64,000 bases of DNA, taken from Metopolophium dirhodum. Lineage: Eukaryota > Arthropoda > Insecta > Hemiptera > Aphididae. The stretch is from assembly GCF_019925205.1 (NCBI RefSeq), contig NC_083568.1, positions 23,992,393 through 24,056,392 of the forward strand, given 5' to 3'. The translations under genes were made by a program, and so were the position numbers. The notes beneath the pieces were generated by a model. It saw only the letters and a program-made list of their open reading frames with translations, made no database searches and was not told the origin of the DNA. The number at the start of each line of letters is the position of its first letter. Position 1 is the first letter of the stretch. Positions 13,661 to 26,799 of the stretch are shown here, piece by piece.

Positions 13661-15747
13661 AATTTTCATAATTATAATACGCCCGGAATGTTTTGTAAGT
13701 AATAATTATTATAAATCTCACGTAAATTGTCCATAGCTTGCAGCGACTAATATATCGTCCTCGAAGTGAATATTATTTACATTATTCGATTTTACTGTCG
13801 TGAACGAATAAAGATGAACGCACGGCATATCCATCCAATACGGCGAATACGAATACGCGTAATAACTATTTTAATCAGTCTGTGTCACTTCAGTGGTTTA
13901 ATATAATGTTATTAAACGTCGTGAGAAAATATTGATTTTTTTTTATGTGGTTTAATATTTGTTTCATGTGGCAGTTCAAATATAGTACGTGTTATTTATT
14001 GAAAGTTAATTTGATTTTAAATTACGGCAAAGTTAATAAACTCAATTTTAACTTTAAGGAAACAATTATAATAATAATAATAATAATAATATCGAAATCG
14101 TGTTGTATCCATCGAGTGTCTGACGTAATGTACACGACTGACTATGTGAGTTGTTTTTTACTAAAATAACACAATTTAAATGACAAAAAAAATGAGATGG
14201 TCTAATTTAATACCAGCACACATCAATCTGACTAGTGTACATGGTTTATTATATACGTCTAAAGTCAAAAATGTCATAAATTAGGTACCTACGTGATTTA
14301 AAAGAACAAATTTTATAAAAATATACGTAAAAACAGGTGACGTTATTGCTATTTATATTTCATCCTTTGTGTACATAAAAAATATATAAAATGAAAATAT
14401 GGAAAGTACATTTTATTCGAAAACAAAGAATGGCAATATTGTTCACCCATACAAAATATGTACCTCGGTTTTTTTTTCGGTGACGTGCTGCTGCATTAAA
14501 AATATATTTAGACTCCATGATAATTGTATTATATTATAGCATTTTAGTAGGAGTTGATGGATTTTAATTATAACTTAATTACACTTTTTTACAATTTACA
14601 AGTACCGGATAAAAAGTATAACCAGGAATTTAAAATATTATATTTTCAATTAGTGTTTTCTACGAATAAAATTATTTCAAGCAATAACGATATAATACAA
14701 TATAATATCGATATAGAATAATTGTTTTTTTTTTTTTTCATAAAAAAATTGAGTATACCTCTATATTATTATATTAATATATATATATTATTATATATTA
14801 TAATATATACAAATCATAATGAATAAAACGAAAAACTTTTGTGAAAAATCAAATATAGGACGTTATGTGGAAATATACTTAACAATGGTCAATGACTACA
14901 GGATTTATGTAATAACAATAAAATTCTCAGTATTTTCCAAAGTTTTGATATATTTTTCAAATTATAAATATCTATTTGAACGATTATAATAAATGAAATG
15001 AATGCAACCAGCGCTCCATTATTCAAAATTGTGGTAAAACCTTTTGCTCAATAACAATTTACATTTTAATTTTGATCTGAATAAAATATCTAGATAGGAA
15101 CATTTTTTTTGTAAATATAATGTATTAAAACATTAATTGACTTTGTTCAATCTGTAGTCATATTTTGTATACTATACATATTATCTTGTACTATTTTTAA
15201 AATTAAAATTATAAACATAAAACTTTATAAATTTATTTGAGCCAAATAATAATAAATTGTGTTCTGTGCTTGCATAATATATATAAGAAGTAGAAGTAGT
15301 TGCGTTTTTGTTATGCTACGTACCTATTAGTAATTATTGTTTAGGGTGTGTCACTACTCACTAGGTATATTATTGCATCTAGGAACAGCAATTTTCGTAT
15401 AAATTACTAAATGAATCAACTCGCCGTGTTTTAATAATAATTATCCACCAGGTATAAATAAACCTTGGAGTGTATTATATTTGCTGTGTGTTCAAACCTG
15501 AGCATCATTAGTATAGTTAGTACACACCGTATAATATATCGTCTACTTCTTCTCGTGCTATAAATATAAACTTTTAACTGTTTGACTGCCACACTGAACG
15601 CTCGTGAACGGAAACATTTTGCTGCGAGTTTCCAGTTGAACGCAACTTTTTTGTAAATTTTAAAACGTTTTTAGAATTTTACAAGCCAGATGTACACGCA
15701 TATTTATATAATTTCAAGTGACCCTGGAGTTTCGTTTTAAAAAATCT

Positions 15748-15996
15748 TTATCGATTTGTTTCTCGGTACCAAAGATAGCCATATAGTGTGGTAGGGATGT
15801 GATAAATCAAATAAACGAGGAACGGAATGATATATATATATAATATCAAACATATACCACGCATTGACCAGTGACCGCACCGGTGTTTGAAATGTACCTC
15901 ACATAAAATTGTTCGTCTGTCAACATAATCGGTGCTTTTTCTAACGTTTTGCATAATCAGCATCTCCAAAATATGTTCATCGTGATTTTCAGGCAT
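15748..15996 (-). CDS. Unrecognised 82-codon open frame
   Basis: A minus-strand frame with a true ATG (complement of 15,994-15,996). The first ~45 residues are polar and not biased toward AT-rich codons (it starts MPENHDEHIL and has Cys and His at CEVHFKHRCGHW). The second half has one strongly hydrophobic segment that could span a membrane, ending polar. It matches no family I know. No TATA box, splice signal or second copy supports it, so it may be chance. Confidence 0.15.
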   Translation of the reverse strand: MPENHDEHILEMLIMQNVRKSTDYVDRRTILCEVHFKHRCGHWSMRGICLILYIYIIPFLVYLIYHIPTTLYGYLWYRETNR

Positions 15997-16709
15997 GAAT
16001 GAAAAACTACTTTTATGCCTGAATACATTAATTTTGAGTTGACAACATAAAATAATATTTAATAACTATTATCTATAAAGGAAATGTATTCAATTATGCC
16101 TTCTTTAAAAATAGAATTCATGTATTTGAAAAATTTAATGGAAAAACAAGAGTATCAACATTTTAAATGAGTAATATTTGGCTTGATTTTTTTTTTTTGT
16201 TATATTATTCAACAGGTATAAAAAAATGTCAACATTGAACTACATCATTTGTATTAAAAAATACTGAAAATAATACAGCATTGTAGTTTATAACGTTCAA
16301 GACAGGATTGATTAATGTATATTAGTAGAAAGAGAAAACATTTATACTGTTTCTGATATTTACTTTATAATTACATTATAACTATACAAATTAAATTGTA
16401 ATAGATTTTCTTTTTCAAATTAAAATCGTAAAAAATTAAAAAGATTACATCGTTGAAAAGATTTTACATTTATAGAGCAGGTACTAAATGTACAACCGTT
16501 TTCATATTATTTAACGTTGATCTTAATTTTTAGTACTTGCTTTCGATTCCTCGATGTTTTATTTTTTTCTTATTTTGTAAATAAAAACCAATATTATATG
16601 TGCGACATGCATGTCTTTCTAAAATATAACGACCAGAGTTTTAGTAAATAGAAAAAAATAAGGTCAACACTTTTTTTCCGTAAATAGCATATCGTTTGAT
16701 ACATCTTGT

Positions 16710-16727
16710 AATTGACATATGTCAATT
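16710..16727. repeat. 18-bp perfect palindrome
   Basis: AATTGACATATGTCAATT is its own reverse complement over 18 bp and has a CATATG E-box at its centre. It may be a dimeric factor site or chance in AT-rich DNA. Confidence 0.4.
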
Positions 16728-17380
16728 TTTTGGAATTCTTTGATCCTTAAAAATGTAAGGCTTCAAGATGGATTAGTGTTGCTTATTTAGTTGTATTTGG
16801 CTGCATATCTGTATATTATAAACCCACCTAGTATTAATAATAAATAATCGATAAATAAATAATATATATAAACCTAATATTATATAGTACTTAAATTCCC
16901 TATAACCAATATAATACGTAATTACTCCCAATGACCATGATGCCGAGGGTTATCTTTATAAAAAAAAAAATATGCATTTTTAATTGCAATCAATAATTAT
17001 TTTTAACATTATCATAACCATTGGTGCACATAGACAAAACGCCAAGACATTTTGAGTAATATATGTAGGTATAGAATAAATAAATTGAATAGGTAACTTA
17101 TAATGTTATAATACCTAAAATCTATATTTTTATATAAATATAGTCAATTAAATAAAACAATTTGAGTGAAAATTGGTTAATTGGGTAACTTTGTCATAAA
17201 TCAATACATGTGTCTCGATATTCATTTTCGTACATTTTTGGAGACGTTTGAGTTGATCAATTGTTTCTAGTCATTTAGAAATCGTAATAATTCGCTGATT
17301 AAATGTATGCCCTGTGGATTTGTTTTGAACAAACTATGATTAGACTTTTGGCTTTCATCAAAATAAACATTTGAAAAGAT

Positions 17381-18810
17381 GGGTAAGCGGATGTCGCTCT
17401 GTTGTACATTAGGTTACAAGTGGGTCACTGTAATGGATGGTGTTAAATTTGAATTCAATGATATAATAACATTGTATAAGTAAAACGATTCTGAGCGAAA
17501 ATGGTCAGTCAGCCTATGATATTACTAAGTATATTTGATGATATTAAGATGAATAAAGTAATTTATATATAACCTATTTACGTGAAATCATGTTTTAAAT
17601 TTTCAATCTTTAGCTATAGAAGTTGAACATTTTATAAATTTTTAACTATAAAATAATTATTAAATTTTAAATGAGATAATTTTTGTCAAAATTTGAACTT
17701 TAATATTTATAAAAAAAAATTGTGCATATGTATTTTTAATATTTCTCAACTGTTATTGTAACAATATATCAGGAGCTTTGCATTAAATTTTCACGCTTTT
17801 TTACCCAACAAATACAATTTTATTGATATTTATAGAAAAAACAACTAAAAAAATTAAAAACTTACAATGTTCGTAAGCATTTCAAAAAGTGTCAATTTAT
17901 TTTCATAATTGTATGCTGTAATGCTAATATAAACACTCAGTGAAATTTTCAAGTATCTACAGTCATTCGTTTTTTAATTACAATAAAATAAGAAAATCGC
18001 TACATGAGAAATCTAGTGAATATCAAATGTTGTAATAACATGAAATTTCAAACGCTCATAAAAACTGAATTTGACTTCTTTGTAGATAGTTTTTTGTTTG
18101 ATAAAGGTAGACAAACTTATAAACTTATGAGGAATCTTGTATTACATTTTCAAATCTTAGATTTAAAAAGAAAAATTTTTATGAATTTCTAACTCAAAAT
18201 AATTTGTTAATTTACGTGATTTTTTCGTATTTTGTCAATATTTGAACTTTAAATGCTTATAAATAAAAACTAAGTATTTTTAATATTTTTTAAATGTCAT
18301 TGTAGCAATATAGTAGGAGCCTTGTATTAAATTTTCAAGCTTTTTTACCCAACAAATAAAATTTTATTGATATTTGTAGAAAAAAAAAACTAAAAAAAAT
18401 GGTAACTGAAAATGTCCGTAAACAGCTCAAAATAAGTCAAAATGTTATGGTGTGTAGAAAATGCTAGTATAAACATTCAGTCGAAATTGCATGTACCTAT
18501 GCGGTCATTTGTTTTAGAGTTACAACAAAAACCGAAATCGATTTTCTCGAAAACAGATTTTGCGTAAAAATTCCCGTTTTTCCTTAATTTTTCTTTTGTT
18601 TTTCATGTCACTTTTGAAAATTACTGAGAAATTTTTACTTTTGACCCCCCAAAGAACCAACTAAATTCACTTTCTTATCAGGAAAGATACTGTTGAAGAA
18701 AATCTAAGCTTTTTTACTGTCCTAAAAGCTGATGACAGACACAAAAATAAAAATAAAACTCACATCATTGTATAATCAATATATTCATCGCTCCGCTCAG
18801 AATCTAAGAA
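17381..18810 (+). repeat. Dispersed repeat family X, fullest copy
   Basis: Starts near GGGTAAGCGGATGTCGCTC (17,381). It carries GATTCTGAGC at 17,487-17,496 and the inverse GCTCAGAATC at 18,795-18,804, a short inverted pair around a ~1.3-kb interior. Fragments of its right end recur at 6.9, 43.7 and 60.8 kb (the last inverted). The interior is tandemly duplicated (listed separately) and has no long open frame, so it is non-autonomous or a relic. I recognise the text as a very common aphid repeat, but its class is not settled from this sequence. Confidence 0.7.
17585..18545 (+). repeat. Internal ~545-bp tandem duplication in family X
   Basis: Two diverged units. The AGGAGC(T/C)TTG anchor stands at 17,771 and 18,315, GTCATT(C/T)GTT at 17,962 and 18,504, and TTTGAACTTTA at about 17,692 and 18,241, giving offsets of 542-549 bp. 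Both units include a TTTTTTACCCAACAAATA block followed by a TTTTATTGATATTT block. A partial third unit may begin near 18,128. Confidence 0.65.
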
Positions 18811-20330
18811 ACCTTATAATATGCAGTTATATTATGACAGTTTATTGGTTGAAACAAAAATACATATAATATGTAACCCGTAAAATAGATTTTTACGAAC
18901 CCACTTTTCGAATTCATTTAGTTCAATAATGGATTGATAATACAAACAAATGACCGACATGTTACATTTAAGTGAAAAATCTAGTTAAGTAAAACGTTTT
19001 ACTGATTATAAATTATTCCGTTTAAACAAATAATTTATCAGGCATAACTTTACTAACACAAATTCTACCATGCCAAGGTAAACGAAAAACAATAAAAAAC
19101 AAAAAAAAACGATCATGCAGGTATTGAGTGGGCACTAACTAACATGAGTGGATTTAAAAGCAATGATAAATAAATTAACATCAGTTATTCTTTTTTCATT
19201 TTTTGAAAATCAATCTTTTTCAAACAGACATCGGGTTTTTTAGAAACTCGTGCTTGGTTGTGTATTTGTGTATCTCCAACTTCTGTTTGTAGTTCGTTGT
19301 TATTAATTTTAATTTTATTCGTTTAAACCACTAGATATTTTGATAAACGATCTCATTTGAATGAGTACGACCATAATATTATGTGTGCTCAAGTATATTA
19401 CAAAATACGGTCTGCATGAAACAATATGATCTTTCTTACAGTCCCTTAAAGTGGTTCCTGAAGAGAACATTGTAATTATAATTTGTAACTATTTTGCTTC
19501 AATTAGAACCCAAGAATATAAATATACATAATATAATATATATTACATTAAATATGTATTCAATTATTAAGCTGTCTTATCAGTTTATTAATAATGCATT
19601 TCATAAAATTCTGTATTTTGGTATTTTCAAGTAGGTACACACTTAAATATCATATTTTTAAACAAAAAGGATGTGGAGACACAGACACACAGTCGCCGTC
19701 TTTTATAAAAATTACGTTGGAATGAAAGTAGCCCTTTTGTAATCAGTCTCAGGCGCTACTTATTTTTACAAGAAAAGATTAAATATGTTATCTAATTTCC
19801 ATTATTAGATTGTGAGCGTATTGATTTTACAATAATGTCAGTTACTTTTTTTATATCTCAATACAATTTTTAAAGTAGAAAAAATGCTTTGTTTATCAAC
19901 TTCGATATCTTTTATAGTAAAAAAGTGAATCTATAGTTGGTACTTTGGAAGGTAAAATGTAAAAAATGTACAATACTTTTCTAAATTATAGAGGAAACAA
20001 AAAAAAATAGTGGAAAACGGGGAAATGTTTTCTTTATTTTACTGTAATTTGAAGAATTGTAGATACTTGACATTATTACCAAAATATACTTTATGTATAT
20101 GGATTCTTTTTAAAACCATTTTGTCTTTTATTAGTTATAACTAACTACTAAGTAAATATGAGAATTGTTTGATTTTTTTCAATTATTGTCGATGAAAATG
20201 TTTTGCTTAGTAAAAAAAAAAACATAGGCGACACTTTAAAATACAATGTTCCTAATACTGTAGTATTTAATGGTATTATACATATTATGAGTTGTTGTGT
20301 TGGATCCGGATACCTCTTGCGGGATTAATC
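18811..20330. other. AT-rich non-coding DNA
   Basis: No supported feature. Short patches with somewhat more G+C (19,230-19,290 and 19,670-19,760) show no open frame or repeat structure. Confidence 0.45.
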
Positions 20331-20332
20331 AA

Positions 20333-20617
20333 ATTTAAAGTTTCTTAACTTTGTGTAGTATAAATTAAAAATCACACACCCCATGACTATTATCTGGTTA
20401 TACAACATCTCGGCCTTAATACGTTAGCTGACAGCAGGCTTGAAGGTAATTTAACTTTTCTGAGACGTCTTATTGATGGTACTATTGATTTTCCTGAACT
20501 ATTAACACAAATTAACTTTAAAGTTTCAACTCTTGATGCGTGCCACATGTACTTTGTATTCTTTACCAATATGCAACAACAAATTATTCAAAAAATTAAC
20601 CATTACATAAAATCATG
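20333..20617 (+). pseudogene. LINE relic: end of reverse transcriptase ORF
   Basis: Frame 20,380-20,617 reads through HLGLNTLADSRLEGNLTFLR, then RLIDGTIDFPELLTQINFKV, and stops at TGA. The order LG-L-LADRR, FLRxLIDGxID-PELL, xINFKVP is typical of the C-terminal end of Jockey/CR1-like non-LTR retrotransposon ORF2. Upstream, a second frame (KFLNFV, stop, YKLKI) continues the same protein after a one-base loss, so the copy is frameshifted and carries a stop. AT-rich text after the stop fits a LINE 3' UTR. It is 5'-truncated and dead. The clade is inferred. Confidence 0.7.
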
Positions 20618-22600
20618 AGTATGGCAAATAAGTATTCATTAGCTCTATTAGTTTAGTTATTTTGTACCTACGTAATATGTATTGTATTTTGTACGTATTT
20701 AATATATTGTATTGATTTGGGTATATTCCGTTTTACCTATAGTAAAAAAAATAAATATTTTAGTATTATAACTATTTTAAAATATTAAAGATAAATATTC
20801 ACAATTTTTTTTTTTTTAGAGCATTAAAGGTTTAAATGTGTACAAAGTTCTTCAAAATTGCAAACATTTTCAGATAATTTTGTAGATAAATATGACGTAT
20901 AAAATATTAAATTTTTATAGCTAAGCGTAGAAAATGTAATACAAGGTTCATCATAAGTATTTCATACTGTAACCAAAATATCTAAAAAACATTTAAAGAC
21001 ATTTGAAGTTAAAATGTGGATGAAATTATATATTTAAACAAAATATATGAACGATTTTAAACTAACCTATTCACTCCGTTCTAAAGTAAGTCAGCATTGC
21101 GTCAATAGTTATTAACAATAATGTATTATATAAATATACAATGTAATATTATATCAATGAAATATTAATAATTTTGTAAATTAAATGTTTTCTAAAAAAT
21201 GAATTCAATTTACCGGATATCTAATAGTAATATAAATGACTAGGTATAGTATTCTATTATCATCATAGTATGTACTTAGTAATATAGGCTGACAGTATGT
21301 CTAGTTCAGAACTATTTCTCGTATACAATGATCCATCATTGAGTTCAAATATTTAACGCACATGCATTACAGTGACTTACCCATTGACGAGGTACACTCT
21401 ACACATACTATACGGCAGTGAGTTTACCTTCTCCTTTTTATCAAATTAATTCAATCGTATTGATTAACCCGATGTTTCTCTTAGTGATGCTGCTGTGTCT
21501 AGAGCGTATACTATTTGATCGAACATAATAATTTCCGTTCTGATTAGATAACCGAAATTAAGTGGTATTAATAACAGTGGCCTATGCGATCTCATCGGCA
21601 TTAGGCTAGTGCTTCGAAATTAAAAATCGATAAATGTCAATTTCTTTAATGCCCACTAACCAAGCTGGTATTAACGGTAGGCGGTAGCTGTCAACAGATT
21701 CAAGAGGGCTTTATAGCTCTATAACCGAGATACATTGTGACGGATACCAGCCACTTCATGACTAGACATGTTGAAAATCTATAGTATTATATTACAACAC
21801 AACTATATACGAGCTGATTGTGGGATTGTGATGGTTCATTATTCCAACAGGACAAATCGGTCCCACACTAGTATTTATCACAGTTAGCTGATTTCTCTAC
21901 ACTGAACTTCCTCAACTGCAGTGGATTAGACGGCGTAGTTGCGAGGATAATGATTTGGCTCTTAATCAATGGTTACAACGTTCATCCGATCTTACGATTT
22001 GTGGGGCTGTGTAAAGGATAAAGTTTACGTAACTTCCTCTCCCTCGAGACTTGAAAAAGTTGAAAAACCGTATCACAGTTGCAGCCATCGATGAACTGAC
22101 CGACGTCCGTCGATATGCTTAAAAACAAATACGAAGAATTCGCCTATCGAATTGGTGAATGCCAATCGGCCGAAAAAAGGTTATAATATATTTTAACGTC
22201 TTTGACAATTTTTATTCAACCTATTACAGATAAGATATGTGACTAATAATTATTTTCTATTCTCTAGAGTTCTGTAATTGATAATAACATAAAATATATT
22301 ATAGATCTTTGAAATCCGGGAAAGGAATTTGTCGCGCGTTGTATTAATAGTATACCTAATTATATTAGTAGTGCAATGCGTTCTGTAATATTAATATAAC
22401 CGAAAATACCACCGTTTCGACCGTGGTTGGTTGGGATATTTGAAGCACTTCTACCCTGATACTAAGCAATTATTAACCCCGAGTTCCGGTGTACTCGAAT
22501 TTTATGATTGAAATACCGCCTTTTATTACGAGGTCTTTGTTGGCCGCTGTTTGACGGCGTAATATAGTAGTTTTAAGCGGGAAAAAAATCAGCACGGCAC
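20618..22600. other. Non-coding DNA, G+C rising after 21.3 kb
   Basis: From about 21,300 the base composition becomes more balanced and runs toward the CpG island at 22.6 kb. A 16-bp hairpin (CAATGATCCATCATTG) lies at 21,326-21,341. No supported exon was found. Confidence 0.4.
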
Positions 22601-22619
22601 CGTATTGTTACATATAAAT

Positions 22620-22870
22620 TGTAAGTAGGTAGGTCCCGCAGTGTTCGCGTATTATTATATTTCGCTAAATTCTCTATTAATTATCCACTCACCGCGTCGC
22701 GTTTCCCGGCCGTCTGCGGGTGGTTAAATATCCGTCGCGGTCTGATTTGTTCGACCGGCAAGTGTGACCCCGTAAAATTGCCGGTTAATTATTTTCGACG
22801 CGCCGCCCCAGTCGATTAATTATTCAGCGCGACGGAGGGCGCAGCCTTTGACGCAAAGTGACGGTTTATG
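22620..22870. promoter_or_regulatory. CpG-rich island with TAATTA sites (copy A)
   Basis: A dense CpG stretch that holds three TTAATTAT homeodomain-type cores, at about 22,676, 22,785 and 22,816, among GC-rich text such as GCGCGACGGAGGGCGC. The latter two belong to a composite motif (22,743-22,827) repeated 30 kb away. There is no open frame and no TATA box. An enhancer or promoter-proximal element is the simplest reading; the factors involved are not known. Confidence 0.45.
22743..22827 (+). repeat. Composite motif, copy A
   Basis: TGATTTGTTC (22,743-22,752), CCGGCAA shortly after, GTTAATTATTT (22,784-22,794), an 18-bp spacer, and CGATTAATTATTCAG (22,813-22,827). The same parts occur in the same order and orientation at 52,984-53,070, with the same 18-bp spacer length although the spacer sequences differ. 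Confidence 0.7.
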
Positions 22871-22912
22871 CGTCCGTATATACGGTTATATATTATAAAC
22901 GTTACACATACA

Positions 22913-22942
22913 ATATATATTATATATATATATATATATATA
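22913..22942. repeat. (AT)n microsatellite
   Basis: About 30 bp of alternating A and T, just downstream of copy A. Confidence 0.85.
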
Positions 22943-23215
22943 CGGAACATTACGGTCGGTTCCTACCCATATACGTAATATCAGTCGTATATTATAGTAT
23001 AATATCAAAACCTAACCGTTCCGACTCACACATGCACACGTCTAAACATGTACAAGGTGATGTAATTTATCGCAATCACTAGATACCGTCAATGTCTGTA
23101 AGGGTTTTTGAAAATCATTTTCATTTACATAATTTAAAGTCATCAAACCTTTATGTTTTCACCATAATAATATGTATTATTTTTATTTATTTGATAATTT
23201 TAACGGGCCGGTATA

Positions 23216-23500
23216 TTATATAACTGAGGAATGATAATGAAAATACGTATACTCTGTCCGGCGAGAGAACGCGCAGATTCTCATCACTCTGCTATCGAAA
23301 CCGGTTCCCCTATGACAGGGTATTGCGTGGGGGGACCAGTTTTGGTCAGTGCGCGGCTCGTTCTCTCGCTGGACCGAATACAGGTAACTATATAATTTTA
23401 CAAGAATAAAAATTAAACTAGATGATGACAGTTTTTCATTGACGAGTCTCGTCGTCCGGGCGAGAAACTCGCTTCTTAAACAATTATGGTCGAACAATAT
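23216..23500. other. CpG-rich patch with open frames on both strands
   Basis: The minus strand is open for 93 codons (23,216-23,497). On the plus strand a 54-codon ATG frame (near 23,229; starts MIMKIRILCPARERADSHHS) runs over a possible CAG/GTAACT donor near 23,389-23,397. Neither protein is recognised. Overlapping frames on both strands are expected where G+C is high, so this is more likely regulatory or chance than coding. Confidence 0.25.
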
Positions 23501-24689
23501 TTACCATAATATTCAATTTATGACTATTGTTTGTTAAATTTTTACTTTTTAATTTCCTGTCCCACATTTTCGTTCTTAAAAGTTGGTGGGTTGTAGGTAT
23601 GAAAAAAAAATTGAAATCGATTATCCATATCGTCAGCTGTAAGTAGTTTTCAGATGAGTATATATAGAGTAATAAACTAGCTAATCATAATGTCAGATAA
23701 TGTGAAAAAAAAAATGTTTTTTTTTTAAACAAATTAAATCACCGAGAAAACGACTATCTAGTGATAAAATAATCACCCTGTATAGAACACGAGGTCGTGA
23801 ATAATCGTGGCGTATGTTCCGCGTAAGATTACACTGAGCTGCGCCAAGTCGATAAAACTATATTATAATTATATCAGTATATGGCACAGTTTGTATACAC
23901 GTCGCGCGTTTAATTAGTTTTAACCGTCGAAAATCCGGCAGACCACATAATTTGGTGCCGATCGAATAACTATAGTTAGATACCTATTATACGACACGAT
24001 GTGCATCACGTCATGAGTCACTGATGTATTCTTTTTTTTGTGGGATTTTTTTTATCATTCGTCGCGATAGTATTTTCATAGCCAGCAAGGGTATAACACC
24101 ATAACAATACCATACACATAATATGCGTGTACACTTTACCCAGTGTTCGGTGTTAAACGGGTTCGGGCCGATTTACTGTCGGTATCAAAAACCGACAGCG
24201 CAACATAAATGTTTTATCGAGGATCGCGCGAATACATATTATTATTATTATAACGCAGCCGTGACACCCGGCCACGTCATTGTCGTCTATAAAGAAAGAC
24301 TGGATAATATATATTTTACGGCTCAAATAGTTTTAAAATAGACGCGAAATGATGCGACGTTATGCGCACAAATTGTTACGAGTACATCATCCTAACATCG
24401 TCCGTTTATCATTGTCAAAGAGTGCGCGAGTAATACGTTAGAATACCAACTGCGATATGTAGTCGTCCCATTCGACAGCTGTTGAATCACCCATGCGTAT
24501 GGGTACGGTACATGTCTCTACACACGATCCCGCCGATATTGCCAGTACAACAGAAAACGCCCATTCCAGTGGCTAACTTTAAAACATAATATTATGTAGA
24601 TTGCAATGGAGAAATCGTCGGGGCCGCAAAACTAGCCGACGCTCTCATAATCCATTTCTGGGGCGTAAATAGTTATGAGAGTGGCAGTG

Positions 24690-24935
24690 GGAGAAGGAAT
24701 AGCTCAAACACTCGACCTAACCTAACCCTGACACACCGCTCATCCTTGAACTTCGGATTTTTCCAGCACACAGCACGACAAAGAAACACGAGACCCCAAA
24801 CCGCCCGGAACATGACGTACACCGCTGGCTTCGCACACCAGACTTAGATAAAAACAGAAGATCTCCTCGTGTGCGTCTGCTGCGGGATCCCCCTAACAGT
24901 TAAACATGACGTAATATAGAAATACTTGAATGTAC
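24690..24935 (+). pseudogene. LINE relic with CCHC-type motif
   Basis: In the frame through 24,872 the text reads CVCCGIPLTVKH before a stop. This matches the C-x2-C-x3-LTV-x-H part of the cysteine/histidine motif that follows RNase H in many I/Jockey-group non-LTR retrotransposons; the final Cys is lost. Upstream, a second frame gives TLTHRSS, like the LTH block that precedes this motif. Stops and a frame change mark it as dead. The clade is uncertain. Confidence 0.5.
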
Positions 24936-25029
24936 GAGAAGGATAGATAGGTGAATCGGTAATCTGAAACCAATTTTTTGGTTAACCTAACCTCACCTAA
25001 CCAGTAGCACTGTCCAATCGAATTTTTAT

Positions 25030-26600
25030 ACAGATCAAACCTCATACGTCAAATACAATATAAGTACCTAAAGGTTATACCTTTTTTTTTATTTGTAAGT
25101 ACAATTAATATTGTACAACCTAATTTTATAAAAATCCGACATGTAACGTCCAATTATCTTGGATTCCCCACGGACTGCTTATAAAATAATAATAATAATC
25201 ATAAGAAGAATAAGTAAGTAAGTATAATATTTACTTAAACATATTATTGAAATATTAGTTATTAATACAGACATAGGACTATGACCAAAATATATATTAT
25301 TACAAGTATTAAAACTATAGTATACGACATTATTAAATTCTATATTATGTACAAAAGGATTTACCAAAAAAAAATATGTTTCATCACTGTAGGAGGCAAT
25401 CGTCGTATGGATTTAGAATACCAAACATGTAAAAATTCACAGATTCATGCTGTACCGCTTGCCAAGACACGATTTTCTGCTACCCAAACCGACGAACGAA
25501 ATACACCGTTAACGGTCGACCGTCATGAATTAAATAATCCAAAAAGATAATAATGTATCAAACACGCGTACTCCATTTCAGCGAGAAGTTATGATGTGGC
25601 GTTTAACGGGACAGCTCGCACAATTTGAACGGAACAATAATGTGGTATAATATAATATTATGACCACCGCTGAAATTGGGTAAAGGTCGCCTGATAATAT
25701 AGTATGCATATGTAATACCAATAAACAGCCGAGCAGTACAACGCACATTATAATATACAGTATTGAAGGGGCCCTTAAATTTTGAATACGTACATTTATT
25801 TTTTACCTCGAAGAGTGAACCGGCTGTGTTATTATTTATAATAATGTGCGGCAAATGAAATGTTTGTACATCCGTAGCACAGTATAATAACCAGAAACGG
25901 TCAAAACGATTACCGTTCCGAACGCAATGCGTTGTCACGAACGAAACCGTATGAACATTTACTGTTCGCAATATCGTTGTTCAGAAGTATAAGTTTAGTA
26001 CTTCAGCCTGTCTGCAACGCCGTGATATCCATCCAAAAAATATTTCATAATTTTGAATATCCTATAGGTATCTGCGTTAAATTGAGATACACATGGATGT
26101 TTGATAAATGGTCACGTCTCTTCTGGTCGTCTTCTACATTCTGCAAAATGCTACCCGACGAAGTCTGTTGCGTGTTATGTTTGGTAACTAACAATTACTA
26201 TAATTGAAAGGCTTTAAGTTTTTTTACTGCCAAAAATATGACTTTTACCATTATCGATTAATGTAATTGTTATATCTATTTTCTTCATTTGTTATACCTG
26301 TGTAGTTTTTATGTCGTTTCAGAAATGTCTAAAATATTACTAATATTACTTGTTTTCTTTTGATGAATTGATACTGTCCATCACCTTTCTACAAGTTAAC
26401 GATCACAATATTATATTCGTTGCGTATAGTGTTTTTATTTATTATTTCTCACTTAAATTTAGAATGTCTACATCAAAATGCAGTATTTTAGCCAGTACAC
26501 TAAACACGGTAAAACGAATATAAATCATCTCTTACCAAAAATTATGATTTAAGTAGGTATACGATACGAATTTGTAGGTCGGTACCTACTACCTATAGTC
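25030..26600. other. Non-coding DNA with uninterpreted frames
   Basis: Frames at 25,281-25,550 and 25,932-26,207 (plus) and 25,603-25,971 (minus, TTG start) are 89-122 codons but lack recognisable domains or promoter signals. G+C is patchy. Nothing else stands out. Confidence 0.35.
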
Positions 26601-26664
26601 AGTTCGGACTTAAGTCATTTAACTCATCGAATAACTTTGGACGTACATTTTAACAATACAAATG

Positions 26665-26669
26665 CGCGC

Positions 26670-26709
<40 letters not shown>
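26665..26709. repeat. (TG)n microsatellite
   Basis: About 45 bp of TG with one T interruption, preceded by a short CG run. A minus-strand frame runs through it as His-Thr repeats and is not taken as coding. Confidence 0.9.
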
Positions 26710-26710
<1 letters not shown>

Positions 26711-26799
26711 CAAGTAATATTATGTGGAAATACGTTTTAAGTAGCTGACAGAGACTTATATGGTAGACCGGATATATGGTTTGGAAATCCTGAACAGCG

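Larger units (their letters stand above)
13661..17380. other. AT-rich non-coding DNA with microsatellites
   Basis: Holds an (ATA)n tract near 14,068-14,092 and a TATATTAT-rich block at 14,760-14,810. TATAAATA motifs near 15,455 and 15,560 lack a well-placed initiator. No supported gene apart from the weak frame at 15,748-15,996, listed separately. Confidence 0.45.

Noticed and set aside
15460..15500. GTGTTCAAACCTG as a polymerase III box B or tRNA gene
   Set aside because: No box A at a suitable distance and no tRNA fold could be drawn.
15451..15500. TATAAATA near 15,455 as a promoter
   Set aside because: No initiator at 25-32 bp and no downstream frame; such motifs are frequent in AT-rich DNA.
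24716..25005. Repeated CCTAA words as telomere-type (TTAGG)n
   Set aside because: Only two adjacent units at each place, interrupted; far too few for a telomeric array.
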